Numbered from the stretch's first letter, positions 10,401-21,417 are shown. The stretch: 64,000 bases of DNA from Gnetum montanum (GCA_015680685.1 MNCI01001065.1:618629-682628); one strand, 5' to 3'. Made by a program: numbers and translations. Notes: generated by a model from the letters alone, not told the origin.

Positions 10401-10933
10401 CATCCAACTATGCTTTAGGAGCCGTACTTACATATTTGGATGACCAGAAACGATCCTACTACATTCACTATGCAAGTCGAAGTATTTCTGGTGCACAACT
10501 CAACTACACCACAAGGGAAAAAGAATTAATGATTGTAGTGTTTGCACTAGAAAAATTTAGGTACTATGTATTGGGCTATAAGGTCTTTGCACACACGGAT
10601 CATAGTGCAATATGGTTCCTAATGAATAAACCAATGGTGAGCCCTCACATCATATGATGGCTCGTGATCTTACAAGAGTTCGATCTTACAATGATTGATC
10701 GTAAAAGCATCGAGAACATTGTTGCTGATCATTTATCTCGGTTAAGATGGAACAACAAAGAGGATGAATATCTGCTCTCTAATTGCTTTCCTGATGAATT
10801 CCTCTTTGCAAGTGTAGTAAATAATCAATTAACTAGGGAGACAAATTGGTATAGTAGCATTCTTACCTATCTCCTTACACAAGAAACACCACAAGAATTA
10901 GACGTTAAAAAGAAACAACAGTTGCTACACTGA
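10393..10933 (+). pseudogene. Element A RNase H domain
   Basis: After a one-base frame slip near 10395 the sequence reads DASNYALGAVLTYLD, then YYIHYASRSISGAQLNYT, then TREKELMIVVFALEKFRYY and the HTDHSAI block; the end reads ENIVADHLSRL. These are the standard gypsy RNase H blocks: the catalytic Asp of DAS, the Glu of KELM and the Asp of TDH are all visible. A stop at 10656 splits the frame. Confidence 0.88.
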
Positions 10934-10939
10934 GCCAAG

Positions 10940-12140
10940 TATTTCATGGAAATCAATTAGCACCTTTATAAGGTATGTCCCAATGGCTTGGTTTGATGGT
11001 GTGTTTCCAATATAGCTCAATTACGAGTTCTCCAAGATGCTCATGAGGGTCCTTGTGGGGGTCATTATGTTGGGAGATGAACAACCATTAAAATCTTGCT
11101 TGTAGGATATTATTGGCCTACATTGTTCTGGGACACTCATCATTTCATCCAATCTTGTGAGCATTGTCAACGTGATGGGAGAATGACTGCTAGGATGGAG
11201 GGTCTACAACAATGGATTCAACCTTTAGAACGCTTCAACATATAGGGAATTGATTTTATGAGGTTTATTACACCAATGTCCAATGGAAAAGCCTACATTG
11301 TCATTGCTATTGACTATTTCACAAAGTGGGTAGAAGTAGCTACTGTTATGGACTATACATCATCTACCATTGCACGATTTATTCAATAGTAAATCATAAA
11401 TAAGGTTGGTGTGCCTCATGCACTTATTTCTGACAATGATACACACTTTATAGGTGAAAATTTCTGAAAATTGATGTAATGCTTGGGAGTTGAGCATAAA
11501 ATGACTACACCAAATCATCCTCAAGCGAACGGTCAAGCCAAAGTCACCAATAGGAAGATTACCAAAATATTGACATGAACCATTAGCAAATATAGGTGAG
11601 ACTAGAGCACCAAACTGAATGATGATCTTTGGGCATACTGCTCCACATGGAAACTCCCTATAGGCTACTCTTCATATGAGTTAGTGTACAGTAAACTTCC
11701 AATGCTTCCTATTCAAGCTAAGCTCTGTACACTATCTACGGTGTGTGATCTCAACCTTGACCTTAATCTAGCATAGAAACAATAGTTGATGAACCTTAAC
11801 TTGCTAGATGAAAATCTATTACCCACCTTGTCATTTAACAAACTGCACAAGGCCTTTAACAAACAATGTCATGACCTAAGGATTAGGAAAGTTAAATATC
11901 AACTGGGAGATAAAGTTCTCTACTAGAATCCCACACATGTGTGACAATGAACCAAATTTCAAACACTATGAAAAGGACCTTATATTATCCATGAAACCTT
12001 TCCTTCAGGGGGCATGATGATCGACAAACCTGAGAGTCTGGATAAGAAATTGTTGGTCAACATCCAACAAACCAAACCTTTCCATGAGCCTAGAACAACT
12101 ACTACCAATACTACCTCTGTTGGTGGACAACCCTGCTTGT
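10940..12140 (+). pseudogene. Element A integrase domain, catalytic Glu lost
   Basis: The HHCC zinc-binding domain is visible (DAHEGPCGGHY, then YYWPTLF, then SCEHCQRDGRMTAR). The core has the first Asp in GIDFMRFI (about 11230) and the second in ISDNDTHF (about 11428). The third catalytic residue, usually Glu in NGQAE, is Lys here (NGQAKVTNRK, about 11530), a G-to-A change. The C-terminal part reads LGDKVL and KGPYII. Many stops are present. Integrase would insert the DNA copy; this copy could not. Confidence 0.87.
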
Positions 12141-14048
12141 TATTTTAGGTCTCCTCCTTCCAACTCAGTTGTGGGGGAGATGGCCACCAATGCTAACCAT
12201 TCTAAGCCCTCAGCTCTTTTTGTATTTTTGTTTTACACGTATTTTCAATTTTACTTATTTTTGTTTTACACCATCATCCACATTTTTACTATTTCTTTAT
12301 TTGATTTACTTTCATTCATCATACAATAAGTGCTCATGATGATGGATTGTACTATAATGGTGTTGATTGCTAATTTTTGGTTTTTACCTTTGACTTTTGA
12401 TGTTGACACTAAGATATGGTTCTTTTAATAAAACAGGCAATGAGTCCACGTTGTCCATTCATCTATTCAACTCTTTGATCTCCCTTAGCTTTGGAACTGT
12501 ATTGTCCCTTTTTCTAAATAAACTTATTAATGAATTGGTGGCTAGGTATTCTTCAAACCAAGGAAGGACTCAATGGTTGAAAAGGGTGTAACTTCAAGGG
12601 GATTCAAGGAACTTGTGCTGGCTATTCTCTTGGGTACTCAGATGCTTTTCATGGGTTTTCCACCATTCTGCCATTGACCAAACATTAGGAAGTTTAATGA
12701 ATCAAATAAATCTTTGCATGGTGTGGTTCTCACATAAAAAAAACAAACGGGTGAGAATTCAAAGCACACTCTTTAGACATAATAATGAAATATGGGCTAC
12801 AAACACTGGTTATGGCATTGGAAAGACATGTTACCGATGCCTGATGGTTCCCTCTAACTAAGGCCCTTTCTCGCTTCCTGCTTCTCTATCATTCTCTCCT
12901 TGGAATGGTGGTGGCTCTATGAATGCACTCTTCTTGCTTCAAGAGGATAGGTTGGTCAAATGTGTTGATGCGAGGTCGCTGAATGTGGTTTGTTTGAATC
13001 CAGATTTGAAATGAATTCTATTCAGTCACCTTAACCATATAATATACATAGGACTTTACACAGCTATGCTCTTGGGATGCCATTTCATTTTCTCCTCTCC
13101 TTCCATATTTCTTCCCATATTCCACCTCATTGCTAATTTTATGATCAGTCTATATCTTGGTTGAGGCATTGTTTGTCAACCATTGTTCTCAACCATTGTT
13201 GGATACGTCATTCCTAGAGCTTACAGACTCTTTAGTTTGTGGGTCTGTCAGGGCATAAAAGGCATGAGCCTGCTTTGGGGAGGACCCACTAGCATTCTTT
13301 TATTTGGTGCAATTGTTAAGTTCTTTCCCTTAAAGATTCTTTACAATCAACCATTTCTCATCTCATCCCCATCCATGACATCCATTTTATTGGCTTCACC
13401 ATTCTTATTCCTCTCATCCTTCTTTTTCTTTCAAGTTTTTCATCTTATTACTACCGAAGGTTTGCTTTTAGTCATGGGGGCCTTGTCACAAATTTTTCCA
13501 TTCTATTACCTATCTTACCCCTACACCTTTGGTAGTTATCAGTTAAAAACCTCTAGCCCAGTATTTGCCATACTCACAACCTAGCCAAGGTACTTCATAT
13601 CGGGGCAAGGTATTGACTACATTGTATCTTATCTATCCTTGCTATCTCATGGCTGTGTTGTGTGTCAGATGGTGACCATACGAACAATGGACTGGGATAG
13701 AAGGAAGCACTTGGGATGGATTGGAGGGGGAGTAGTTATGTAAGGAACACGCTTCATGATGTGGCTATGGATAAACAATGGAGTGCACAGTTCTGATATT
13801 GGTAGCAACACGCCTCATTTTCTTTTCTCTCTATCTTTCTCTCCAAGTTGTCAAATGAAGGTCTGGATGTCATCCATGTACAATGTTCACCACCATGGTT
13901 ATCAACACCAATGTTGTAATATGTTTGTCGATCCATTCATCGGGCACTTTGAGTTTGTCACCCATGTCACCGTTAGTTGTCATTCAGTCAATAATTCCAT
14001 ACCTTCCCAATATTTTGTAAGGAACTTGAGGACAAGTCTTCATTTCAT
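12141..14048 (+). other. Element A post-pol region (~1.9 kb) with a conserved short ORF
   Basis: The segment starts with the purine block ttgtgggggagatggcc, also present in G (minus, about 58800), and runs to the polypurine tract. It holds poly-T-rich and AT-rich stretches. A frame at 13183-13584 encodes a hydrophobic, membrane-like peptide whose start contains a conserved block W-V-C-Q-G-I-K-G-M-S-L-L-W-G-G (about 13237-13284). Related blocks occur in C, F and G. In Athila elements an env-like ORF can sit here, but no known domain is recognised. Confidence 0.55.
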
Positions 14049-14058
14049 TGTGGGGGTA
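14049..14058 (+). other. Element A polypurine tract
   Basis: TTGTGGGGGTA directly before the 3' LTR. The same GGGGGTA precedes the 3' LTR of C (29371), F (43281) and, on the minus strand, E (53226) and G (56832). Confidence 0.85.
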
Positions 14059-14896
14059 TGATGAACCACAATATTGGGGCCACAATATCGCATCTGTGAT
14101 ATCAGAGCCTGCCAAGCGATATCGGACATCTGATGTCAGAACTTGTCTCATCACCTATAAATAAGAGGTGGGCATACTTGGTTTGGCAAGAGGTTAATTT
14201 AGTCTCTTAGTCCCTATCCAAACTCTTGCACTTTTTCCTTCTTAGAGTTGGAATTATTTCTGAGTGCCCATAGTAGGAGTCATAAAGCGAACGGATCTTT
14301 ATTTGAGCATTGTGTACCTGAGCATACCTTGTGGCTAGAAATAAAGATGAACTTTGTGATAAACCTTGCAGCATTTAGAATAGATTATCTCTTACCCTTA
14401 ATGTTATTTATAGTTATTTAATGCTTTCTGTAGTTAATTAATGTTTTCTCTCTCACCCTGTTAATTTTCCCAAGTAAGCACACTTAGTATGACCACTTTG
14501 AGCATGCGTGGAACACTTGGTAACCCAGTAATGATTAGCATTTGGTAATCCCAGTAGTGCTACACTAGTTCAGGATGTGTACGGCAAGTGGGAATGGATG
14601 CTAGTGTTAGGACTAGTTAAAACCTAGTTGATTAATTAAATTATATTAGTTACTTAATTACTTCACTTCTCCCTTTGTAGTGTCAAGACAAAACATAAAA
14701 ACCATAAAAATCATATGCCTCAAATTTACTTAACCATACAACCGTGTCATACAAGTAAGCTTGGGGAGACAACGATTGACTAACCCATTCTTGTTCTGTA
14801 AAGGTGCATAAGCACCTAGTCCTTGGAATTTGACTGAATCATGCATGGACACTTGTATTCGTATGGTTGAGCGTAGGGATACCTCGCCGCTCATCA
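14059..14896 (+). repeat. Element A 3' LTR
   Basis: Begins TGATGAACCAC and ends CCGCTCATCA (838 bp). Its end matches bases 1-99. U3 carries GATATC palindromes (14098, 14118) and a TATAAATA box at 14156-14163. An AATAAAG signal follows about 170 bp downstream. U5 holds the pair ttggtaacccagtaa / ttggtaatcccagtag that is shared by all LTRs of this group. Confidence 0.92.
14080..14163 (+). promoter_or_regulatory. U3 promoter of element A LTR: GATATC palindromes plus TATA box
   Basis: Imperfect GCGATATCGC-type palindromes (caatatcgc, gatatc at 14098-14103 and 14118-14123) end about 30 bp before TATAAATA. The same layout occurs in the LTRs of C, D, G and the solo LTR at 3202. Confidence 0.7.
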
Positions 14897-16439
14897 CCAT
14901 TGAGTCCAAACAGGGGGTAATTTATTATTTACATGTAACTCTTAAGGTTAATGGACATTTACTTAAATGTTTTACTTGTAAATAAGCATGCTAAAAAGAT
15001 GCAAATACTACATGCTATACAAAAGCATATCATTGGTAGGTTAAAAAATCCATTTCTAAAAACAAAATATTTGATATATTAAATTACCCTATTGGCAAAC
15101 CCATAAATTGAGGTAATGAACCTCGAGAAAACCTATGATCATGTCATACTAAAACATAGGTGAGTCAGTCAATTTTTCATAATTAAATAATAGCCAACCA
15201 CAAATCCCTTCATACCTATATATTAGCCTTTTGGGAAAATTTTGTGTATGTTATTTTCTTTGATAAGGATGTTACTTAGAAATAAAACATGATAAAAGTA
15301 GCTTATAAAAGAAACTAAATTTTTAAAAAACTTTCACAAAACAACAAAACATGACTAGCTTAATACAACAATGTTCTACAAATACATCTAGAAAGCTAAT
15401 TCATTATGATATAGAAGAGAGTAGGGAAAGGTATGACATCAAGCAATGGTAAGAATTCAAGGTAGTATGACATGAATTCGATATTACAATGCATCTCACT
15501 AGTGGACGGTATCATTTGAAAGTCTTTTCAATGTCTCACATTTGTAAACATTCTTTAAGATCATAAATGGTTCAAGGCAAAAACATTTGCTTGATGAGGG
15601 CATCAACTTTCCTTCTTGAGGTATTTGTCATTATCAATGTGTTCTACAATTCCTTAGGAATGTGTGGTGTCAATTTGGAGCTAATCAGGTATGTTTTGAG
15701 GTGTTTTCCAAGTTTGGGCTAGTAACTATAGGTTTTTACTAGTCATAATTAACCATAGCTAGGACTACAAAAAGAATATGAGTCATAGTTACTTGGAATC
15801 AATAATGTAAGCTCATGTGAATCACAGTCATCCACGGTTACTTTAGAAGGTAAATTTTAGATATCTATTTCTTTCATAGTGTGAGCTAATACAATTCATA
15901 GTTAGTCATAACTTAAGAGAACAACTCATGCAAGTTGTAGTTCCTCACAAATGCTTTAGTGACATTTCCTCATGTACTAATGAGAGTTGATGTGGCTCAC
16001 AACTAAATTAAACTATGAGAAGGTTTGAGTTTCAACTCCTTATATTCTATGAAAAAGTAAATTTTTTGAATTCTAATCATTTCCGAAAAAGACCAATGAT
16101 TACCTACAAGGTTATAAAGCCAAGAAAGATCTCAATTATATGCATCATAAGTTAAGGCCTAAATCCTATGCATTGTGAACGTGTTTAGAGAACTTGTAGA
16201 GCAATTATGATTCAGAAAGTATGAGTAATCTCTTTGGTAGCTTTGTGCTGATTTTGAGTGTGTAACATGTGAGGATTTGTTGAGTTACTTGTCTATCCTT
16301 AAGTGTTATGCTATCTTTTGCATTTGTACTTCTTTTTCATTAAGTAAGAATAAAGATATTTTTCATTTCCTTGTTTAATTATGTGAGTTTTGGTATTTGA
16401 GTGAGCTTGGATTATGAAACTCAAGGGAGCTCCTCATCA
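14897..16439 (+). other. AT-rich flank; possible decayed LTR at its right end
   Basis: No open frame of note. The right end (ggagctcctcatcatct) precedes a tRNA-Met-like primer site, so part of this stretch could be an old LTR, but I cannot define its left end. Nothing else recognised. Confidence 0.4.
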
Positions 16440-16442
16440 TCT

Positions 16443-17112
16443 TGGTATTAAAGCATAATGATTGAAGATAATTTAACTCAAGTGGAATAATTTTCATCAT
16501 CATAGCACAAGTATTTACTACTCTAAAATTTTTCTTCTTTACAATTTTATATAATTCTTATTCCTTAGTTAGGGGTTTGATAACTCCTATGGTCTAATTG
16601 AATGATCAATTGTACTAAGTGTTGGAAATTCCAATGGTTTTAGATACCCATTTGCTTGGTGTACATAGGGTTTGGTTGAATTATGTACATCTCAACTAGG
16701 GTTTGAATATACTTTATTAAGTGTTATTTGGTATTCCGAATCTATTTGTAGGTACTTAATCCTTTGAATTTTCTTTGTAGGTAATTGTGAATTTTACCTT
16801 TAGATCTTTTTGATCATGACAAAAAAGAAGATATTTCAAGCTTTAGCTAATGACATAAATGAGATGAAAATTGCTTTGAAGTATATTAAGGACAAACTTA
16901 AAAAGCTAAAAGAAAGAAAAGATCAAGCTTCATCACCAAGGATATCTAGACAAGATGATAACTCAGGGCCTTCTTCAGCAACACATTCATCCATGCTACA
17001 CCATAAAGATGACATTTGTTTTAAGAATGAAGACTATGGAGAGAATGAAGAACAAGATAAGATTTCTCATGCTCTAGATTTTTTCTTCTTTTTTTTTGTG
17101 AGAATCTTGTGA
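16443..17112 (+). pseudogene. Retroelement leader relic with tRNA-Met primer site and gag-like ORF
   Basis: TGGTATTAAAGCATAATG at 16443-16460 is close to the tRNA-Met primer site followed by the usual leader wording. After a leader of about 350 bp an ORF at 16810-17112 encodes a Lys-rich, helical peptide (MTKKKIFQALANDINEMKIA) and a Ser-rich segment (SSATHSSM) ending in a Phe run. A short N-terminal coiled coil followed by a Ser/His segment is common at the start of plant retroelement gag proteins. No pol follows, so only the 5' part survives. The 5' LTR is not delimited, and family assignment is uncertain. Confidence 0.4.
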
Positions 17113-18378
17113 GAAAATTATGAGAAATTGGTGGCTATCTTTAAGCTACATTGGGGCCTCTTATGTATTGGCCATCTTTTGGCTCATTCTATGCCTCTTT
17201 CACCATTACAGCTTAGGCTTCAATGAGCCATTATAACTTTTTATTTAGGGTTGAGAAATTTAAGGGCTGCATAACATACAACTTGAGAGCCATTTTCAAC
17301 TATTGGTTTATGATTATGGGTTTTTCAAGACAAAAATAACTCATAGAGTAGAGCCTACATGGATTTCCAATCTTCACTTCTTCTTTGACCTTCTGATTAT
17401 TTTGTAGTTGAATTTAAGTTTTCACTCTTAAAAATGTTTTTTTTTTATTTAGCATAAATTTTGAATTTATGGTCAATTGTTTTGAAGGTTAGTAGCCCAT
17501 GAGACATGCAAATGCCAAAAACATAATTTTCCCATCTGAAAAATTAGCAATAATGGATGGTTTTTACAAGATAAATGATGTTCCTTGGATTTTCCATTTG
17601 TGGAGCCAAAAACATTTACATGGAAATGTTTCAACATTAAAATGATAGAAAACGATGTAAGAATAGAGAAAAGAGTGATATTTTATGTTTGAAATAACAA
17701 AAGAACTGGAGTTAGAGATATTCTCCTTCAGTTATTCTAATAATTGATGTAACCAATTAAGGTTTGTAATCAAGCTCACTATGACTCTTTATTTTATTTG
17801 GATTGTGTGAAATAAAGCAAACAAGATTACATTATCTTTATGTTTGATGAAGAAACCAAATATTAAATACCTAGTACTAACATCTCATTCATAATTGACA
17901 TTAGTATAACTCCTTTAATCAAAATTGTAGGACTAATCATAAATCAATCCATAATCTTATATCCTTTTATATATTTAAATATATGCATAACTAAGATCAA
18001 TTAAGTTTTTGATAAAATGTAATAGTAGATTTACTACATAGGAAATATCTTATCTAGTTTTGATTAGAAATTAATACACGAACATCAATTCTTTGAGTAT
18101 TACTTGGGTCCAATGGTGTAGAATGAGGCATACAACTTAACATATGTCTTTTTTGTAATATATTGGCAATGTATTTTTTCTAAGTCACATGGAGATAGGT
18201 TATCAATGTTGTACATAGTAAAAGAATCTTAATTGATGAGCAACAAGTAGCCCCTACCCCTAACTATACAAATCATAAGCATTTACATGCAATCCATTTG
18301 AATTCCATGGACTTATTTAACTAAGTGGATGATATTCTTAAATATTAGATTATGTAGTTGTAAGTCTTTCTCTTCTTA
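17113..18378. other. AT-rich intergenic sequence, nothing recognised
   Basis: No convincing frame, RNA gene or terminal repeat. It separates the retroelement relic from the GC-rich fragment at 18379. Confidence 0.5.
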
Positions 18379-18575
18379 ATCTGCGCCATCACGGCAGCTC
18401 GTACACAACCGCTCTCCGCGGTGAGGCCGTTGGCTCGAGCGCGGCCATATTCTTGCATCGGCGTGTTCGAGGAGGAGTTGAAGGCGCAGCTGGAGTCGCA
18501 GGTGCAGGCGGCCCCGGCAGCATTCGACTTTGTCCCTTTCGAATAACAAATAAAAAATTAAAAAAAAAAATAATG
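18361..18575 (+). pseudogene. GC-rich coding-like fragment with A-rich tail (possible processed fragment)
   Basis: An abruptly GC-rich island in AT-rich surroundings. One plus-strand frame runs open from about 18365 to TAA near 18546 and ends EELKAQLESQ ... AFDFVPFE. Its first part is Arg/Ala/Ser-rich with no acidic residues, like an organelle targeting peptide. Directly after the stop comes an A-rich tail (aataaaaaattaaaaaaa). A coding-like end followed by oligo-A suggests a retroposed mRNA 3' end, 5' truncated. I do not recognise the protein. Alternatively it is an exon of an unseen gene. No TSD was identified. Confidence 0.4.
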
Positions 18576-18716
18576 ATTCAACATGTCGAAAATTCTAAGC
18601 AATGCCAGCTGCTGACCTGCAGTGCGTAACTTTGTACTTTCAAACCTTGAAATGGAATTTTATTTTTTGGATAAAATTTGCTCAGGCTGCATGTTAGTGC
18701 CATTCTCAGGGCCTCT

Positions 18717-19470
18717 TCACTTTGAACGATACCTAAGAATCTGCAACGATAGTAGGCAATGTTGTCAAAACAGCAGGACCGAGAACTGATATGAGGCCAT
18801 AAATATCAATTCGAATTTTATAAGACATTAAATGGTATCTAAACACGTACATGGTTGCCCCGATTATATGAGTTTTCTGCATAAATTTCAGCCAAAGTGA
18901 CTTCGCGGTCAAGTACATGAATGACGACTTGGTCACCCCTTTCATTACGTTTGAGCTGTCCCATGTGGGAACCGTTTTCCTGTGTTCCAGATTTAGAGCC
19001 GTTTCTGGGTTTCTCCAACAAAATTTCAATCTGTTCTACAGGAAACTGAAGCTCCATGGCAATCAGCTGCATCAAGCAGTTTAAACTTTAAAAGCATAAA
19101 CCTTAAAATTGACATAGCATTTGGTAAATAACATAGAAAAAGTCTTAAAATGAAATAGTTATTGTTTACAGTCTTGGATATAACATGGAGTAATGTATTA
19201 CCTTGCACAAATGCAATATGGTTACCACTGGCCTACAGCAAAGATATGGGTTCTCCAGAGACCGTAGAAATCCATCATTTGTGATGGGTAGCAACGTCAA
19301 CTGAATGTCAGACTGCATGAGCAACTCATATAAAGAAGGTCTTAATAATGTAGATAAGAGGAAGAACCGATAACATGATAACAAAAGATCATTGTATATT
19401 TATCCTTAATTTGGTACCTGGCCCTTTTTCTCGGTTTGAACCTGCGAGAGAAGGCATTCTACCATCTTTG
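18717..19470 (-). CDS. RING1: RING1 RAWUL-domain exons (four segments)
   Basis: 19418-19470 gives KMVECLLSQVQTEKKGQ, 19202-19312 gives SDIQLTLLPI and ENPYLCCRPVV ... LHLCK, 18851-19066 gives LIAMELQFPVEQIEILLEK and TLAEIYAENSYNRGNH, and 18717-18740 gives ILRYRSK and the stop. Donors are gtacca, gtaata and gtacgt; acceptors are cacag, catgcag, gatgcag and gttgcag. All joins after 19418 are phase 0. RAWUL is the ubiquitin-like fold by which RING1 binds partner Polycomb proteins. This part shows no disabling change. Confidence 0.85.
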
Positions 19471-20624
19471 CTGTGCGATCTTTGTGGGGTAGGCTTCTTT
19501 TTGTGTTATTGGGTTGCATTGATTAACTTCAATGCATTGATCAATGCTGTAATGTCTAATAGTCCAGGTGTCAAGAGTTGATTTTCTGATTCTTCTACCA
19601 AATTATCCTGATTCAGAGTTACTCTGTTTAAAAGCCCTGAAGGTTCCTTCATCACTTCTTCATTACCATTATCTTTTGTTGGGTTGCATTGATTAACTTC
19701 AAAGCATTGATCAATGCTGTAATGTCCACTAGTCCAGGTGTCAAGAGTTGATTTTCTGGTTCTTTTGCTAAAACTCCCATTATGTTCATAATCAAGGTAT
19801 GAAATCCTGGGAGTGTTGCCAGCAAGCTCTGATAACAGGCTGATTCTGCTTCTCTTCCCTTGACCACCTCCATTAAGGATTTCCTTATTTTGTGAATGTT
19901 GGGCTTTACCATTTTCCATTGTCATCGGGGGCGTTGTTTCAGATGCCATTGCAGCAGGCCGGAGCTTTGATAACGATTCAGATTGTCGTCTATAGATGTT
20001 TTATCAATGCTTTCTTGGATCTGGGAAAGTTGATTTTTTTGACAACATTCTACTTAAATGTAAATTTAAACTATGAAAGAGTATTTTTCATGGTAAATGC
20101 AAAGCTCCTAGAAAACATAACTGTTTGTACCTCATCTCATCTTCTTCATCCATGGCTAATTCCTGTCCAAATGCATTACTGTCAGGGATACAAAACTCCC
20201 CAGTGATGGCAGAAAGATAGTCTGGATCCAACTCAAAAAAGACTAACTAAAATGATCGTTGACCTCCTCTTTGTAGTTAACAAGATTTGGATAAATTGCT
20301 GCAATTAAAGCATCAAAGGTTGGATCATCTCTTAATGATCTACGACTAGGGCAGTGCGTTCTACAAGCAGGGCACTCCTTTTTTCTGTGGCAAACAGAAA
20401 ATGGATAGTGAAAATCACACCAGCTGAATTTTGGAAAAGCGAAGCAGACGGTTATTACTGTCGAAGCCCTTAAGATTCCAAACTATTTGGAGAGGACCGT
20501 AACGTAACAAAGCATAGCGTTACTTGAAAACTGAAAATTTACCCTAATCGAATTGCCTTGTCGATGCATTCCTTGCAAAATCGATGAAGGCACTCCATGA
20601 CCATCCGTGTCTTTCGAATTATGC
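18717..20624 (-). CDS. RING1: RING1-type Polycomb E3 ubiquitin ligase, 3' exons
   Basis: Seven minus-strand segments with consistent splice phases: 20543-20624, 20131-20384, 19667-19989, 19418-19470, 19202-19312, 18851-19066 and 18717-18740 (stop TGA at 18717-18719). They encode the second half of a C3HC4 RING (MECLHRFCKECIDKA, ECPACRTHCPSRRSLRDD), an RRQSES block, and a C-terminal RAWUL domain (ENPYLCCRP, EQIEILL, LAEIYAENSYNRGNH, ILRYRSK). The order and motifs match plant RING1, which monoubiquitinates histone H2A in Polycomb complex PRC1 in the nucleus. The exon with the first zinc ligands (CPIC) was not found. One base appears missing in 20131-20384. The gene may be functional with a sequencing error, or a recent pseudogene. 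Confidence 0.83.
19511..19764. repeat. Partial exon duplication in RING1 (two ~84-bp copies, 170 bp apart)
   Basis: 19511-19594 and 19681-19764 are near-identical (gggttgcattgattaac ... agttgattttctg). The right copy is coding, inside exon 19667-19989. The left copy falls in the modelled intron 19471-19666. The 170-bp offset is not a multiple of three, so keeping both in the mRNA would shift the frame. Confidence 0.85.
19667..19989 (-). CDS. RING1: RING1 middle exon
   Basis: Starts after acceptor catctatag| with the RRQSESLSKLR block that follows the RING region in plant RING1 proteins. Low-complexity Gly/Lys/Arg sequence follows (GGGQGKRSRISLLSE), then SKRTRKSTLDTW. It ends at donor aatg|gtaatg in phase 1, matching the acceptor of the next exon at 19470. 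Internal ATGs in this exon should not be taken as the start. Confidence 0.7.
20131..20384 (-). CDS. RING1: RING1 exon: end of RING and following acidic linker, one-base frameshift
   Basis: The acceptor gccacag| opens the exon. It encodes KKECPACRTHCPSRRSLRDD, PTFDALIAAIYPNLVNYKEE and VNDHFS, then a stop. One base later the frame continues FFELDPDYLSAITGEF ... MDEEDEM to a good donor (gatgag|gtacaa). The phase at both ends is right only if one base is restored near 20240, beside a run of six T. This is either a sequencing error in the homopolymer or a true inactivating deletion. Confidence 0.72.
20543..20624 (-). CDS. RING1: RING1 exon: RING finger middle part
   Basis: The acceptor tttatcag| precedes GC ATA ATT; the exon encodes IIRKTRMVMECLHRFCKECI and DKAIRLG and ends at |gtaaat. 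It carries four RING zinc ligands (Cys, His, Cys, Cys). It starts with two bases of a Gly codon, so the preceding exon should end in ...CPICLG split after one base. Element C lies in the intron upstream. Confidence 0.85.
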
Positions 20625-21412
20625 CTGATAAATCAAAAGCAGTGACAGTTATTAAAATAATAAAATTTTATTTTAAAATAACCAGCTGTTAAAAGGTATA
20701 ACGATGTGAGAACAGACGACCAAGAGAAGATGGACCAAGAAAAGAATAAAGATTCTACAAAGCCATTTTAAAATATATCTTAAGCTAAATTATGCTAGTG
20801 CTAGAAATGTTCGGAGCTCCAAACTATGGATATAGTTTCAAATCTGAGAGGATAAAATTTTAATGTTACAACCAATAAAATATTAAACAAAAAATTTGAT
20901 CAAAGGAAATCAAAGTCTAGAGTTTACTGGTTTGTGAAATTTCATTGTAAGAAGGTTTCTTCAGTGAAAACCAAAACCAAAATCCAACACTTTAATAAAA
21001 TAACGTTACAAATTATGTATAACAGAATTGCTGGACCGAAACCATACCAAGACAAATTCTTTCCGAAAGTCAGCTGGGTTGACTTTTCTGTATCTGTTTA
21101 CCAAAAAGAAAGTCCCCATACTTAAATAACAATATTGTAAAAAGCTTTTTCAGAAGATTTTAAAATGATTATCTCATAAAAAGTAATAATCCAATTCAAC
21201 TACTTATTTCAGTCAAAACAATTTTGTGCACACAATATAAACGGGAAAAAGAAACCTCTCTACCTCCTCATTCTTTCAAGAATGAAATAAAAGCACATGC
21301 AAGCATTGATTTCATCAAATAAAGAAATGTTCAAAAATGGCACACACGTAAATTGTATGTACAAATATGCACCTTATGATTGGTATAAATGCGTGAAAAG
21401 GTGTGTTCTTTA
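20625..21412. other. RING1 intron, right of element C target site
   Basis: AT-rich, no convincing frame. I searched it for an exon encoding CPICLG on the minus strand and found none. Confidence 0.6.
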
Positions 21413-21417
21413 GTTAT
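21413..21417 (+). repeat. Target-site duplication of element C (left copy)
   Basis: GTTAT at 21413-21417 recurs at 30242-30246 immediately after the 3' LTR. Confidence 0.9.

Larger units (their letters stand above)
1..14896 (+). mobile_element. Element A: Athila-type Ty3/gypsy LTR retrotransposon, left end outside window
   Basis: The order is LTR end, tRNA-Asp primer site, gag, protease, RT, RNase H, integrase, a long post-pol region, a GGGGGTA polypurine tract and the 3' LTR. The RT active site FMDDF and the tRNA-Asp primer site match the Athila/Tat side of Ty3/gypsy. Every coding part carries stops and frameshifts and the integrase catalytic Glu codon reads Lys, so the copy is dead. Element B is inserted in gag (2229-7910). 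Element D at 47402 is a close but clearly non-identical relative. The base run after the 3' LTR (ccatt) is the presumed TSD; its partner lies off the left edge. Confidence 0.93.

Noticed and set aside
13183-13584. Calling the hydrophobic frame of A an envelope gene
   Set aside because: Only a short block is conserved; no fusion or glycoprotein features can be shown. Reported as a conserved block only.
14897-14901. ccatt after A and ccatt before D, as if A and D were two halves of one element
   Set aside because: A and D overlap over gag, protease and RT and differ throughout, so they are separate copies; a shared 5-mer can arise by chance.
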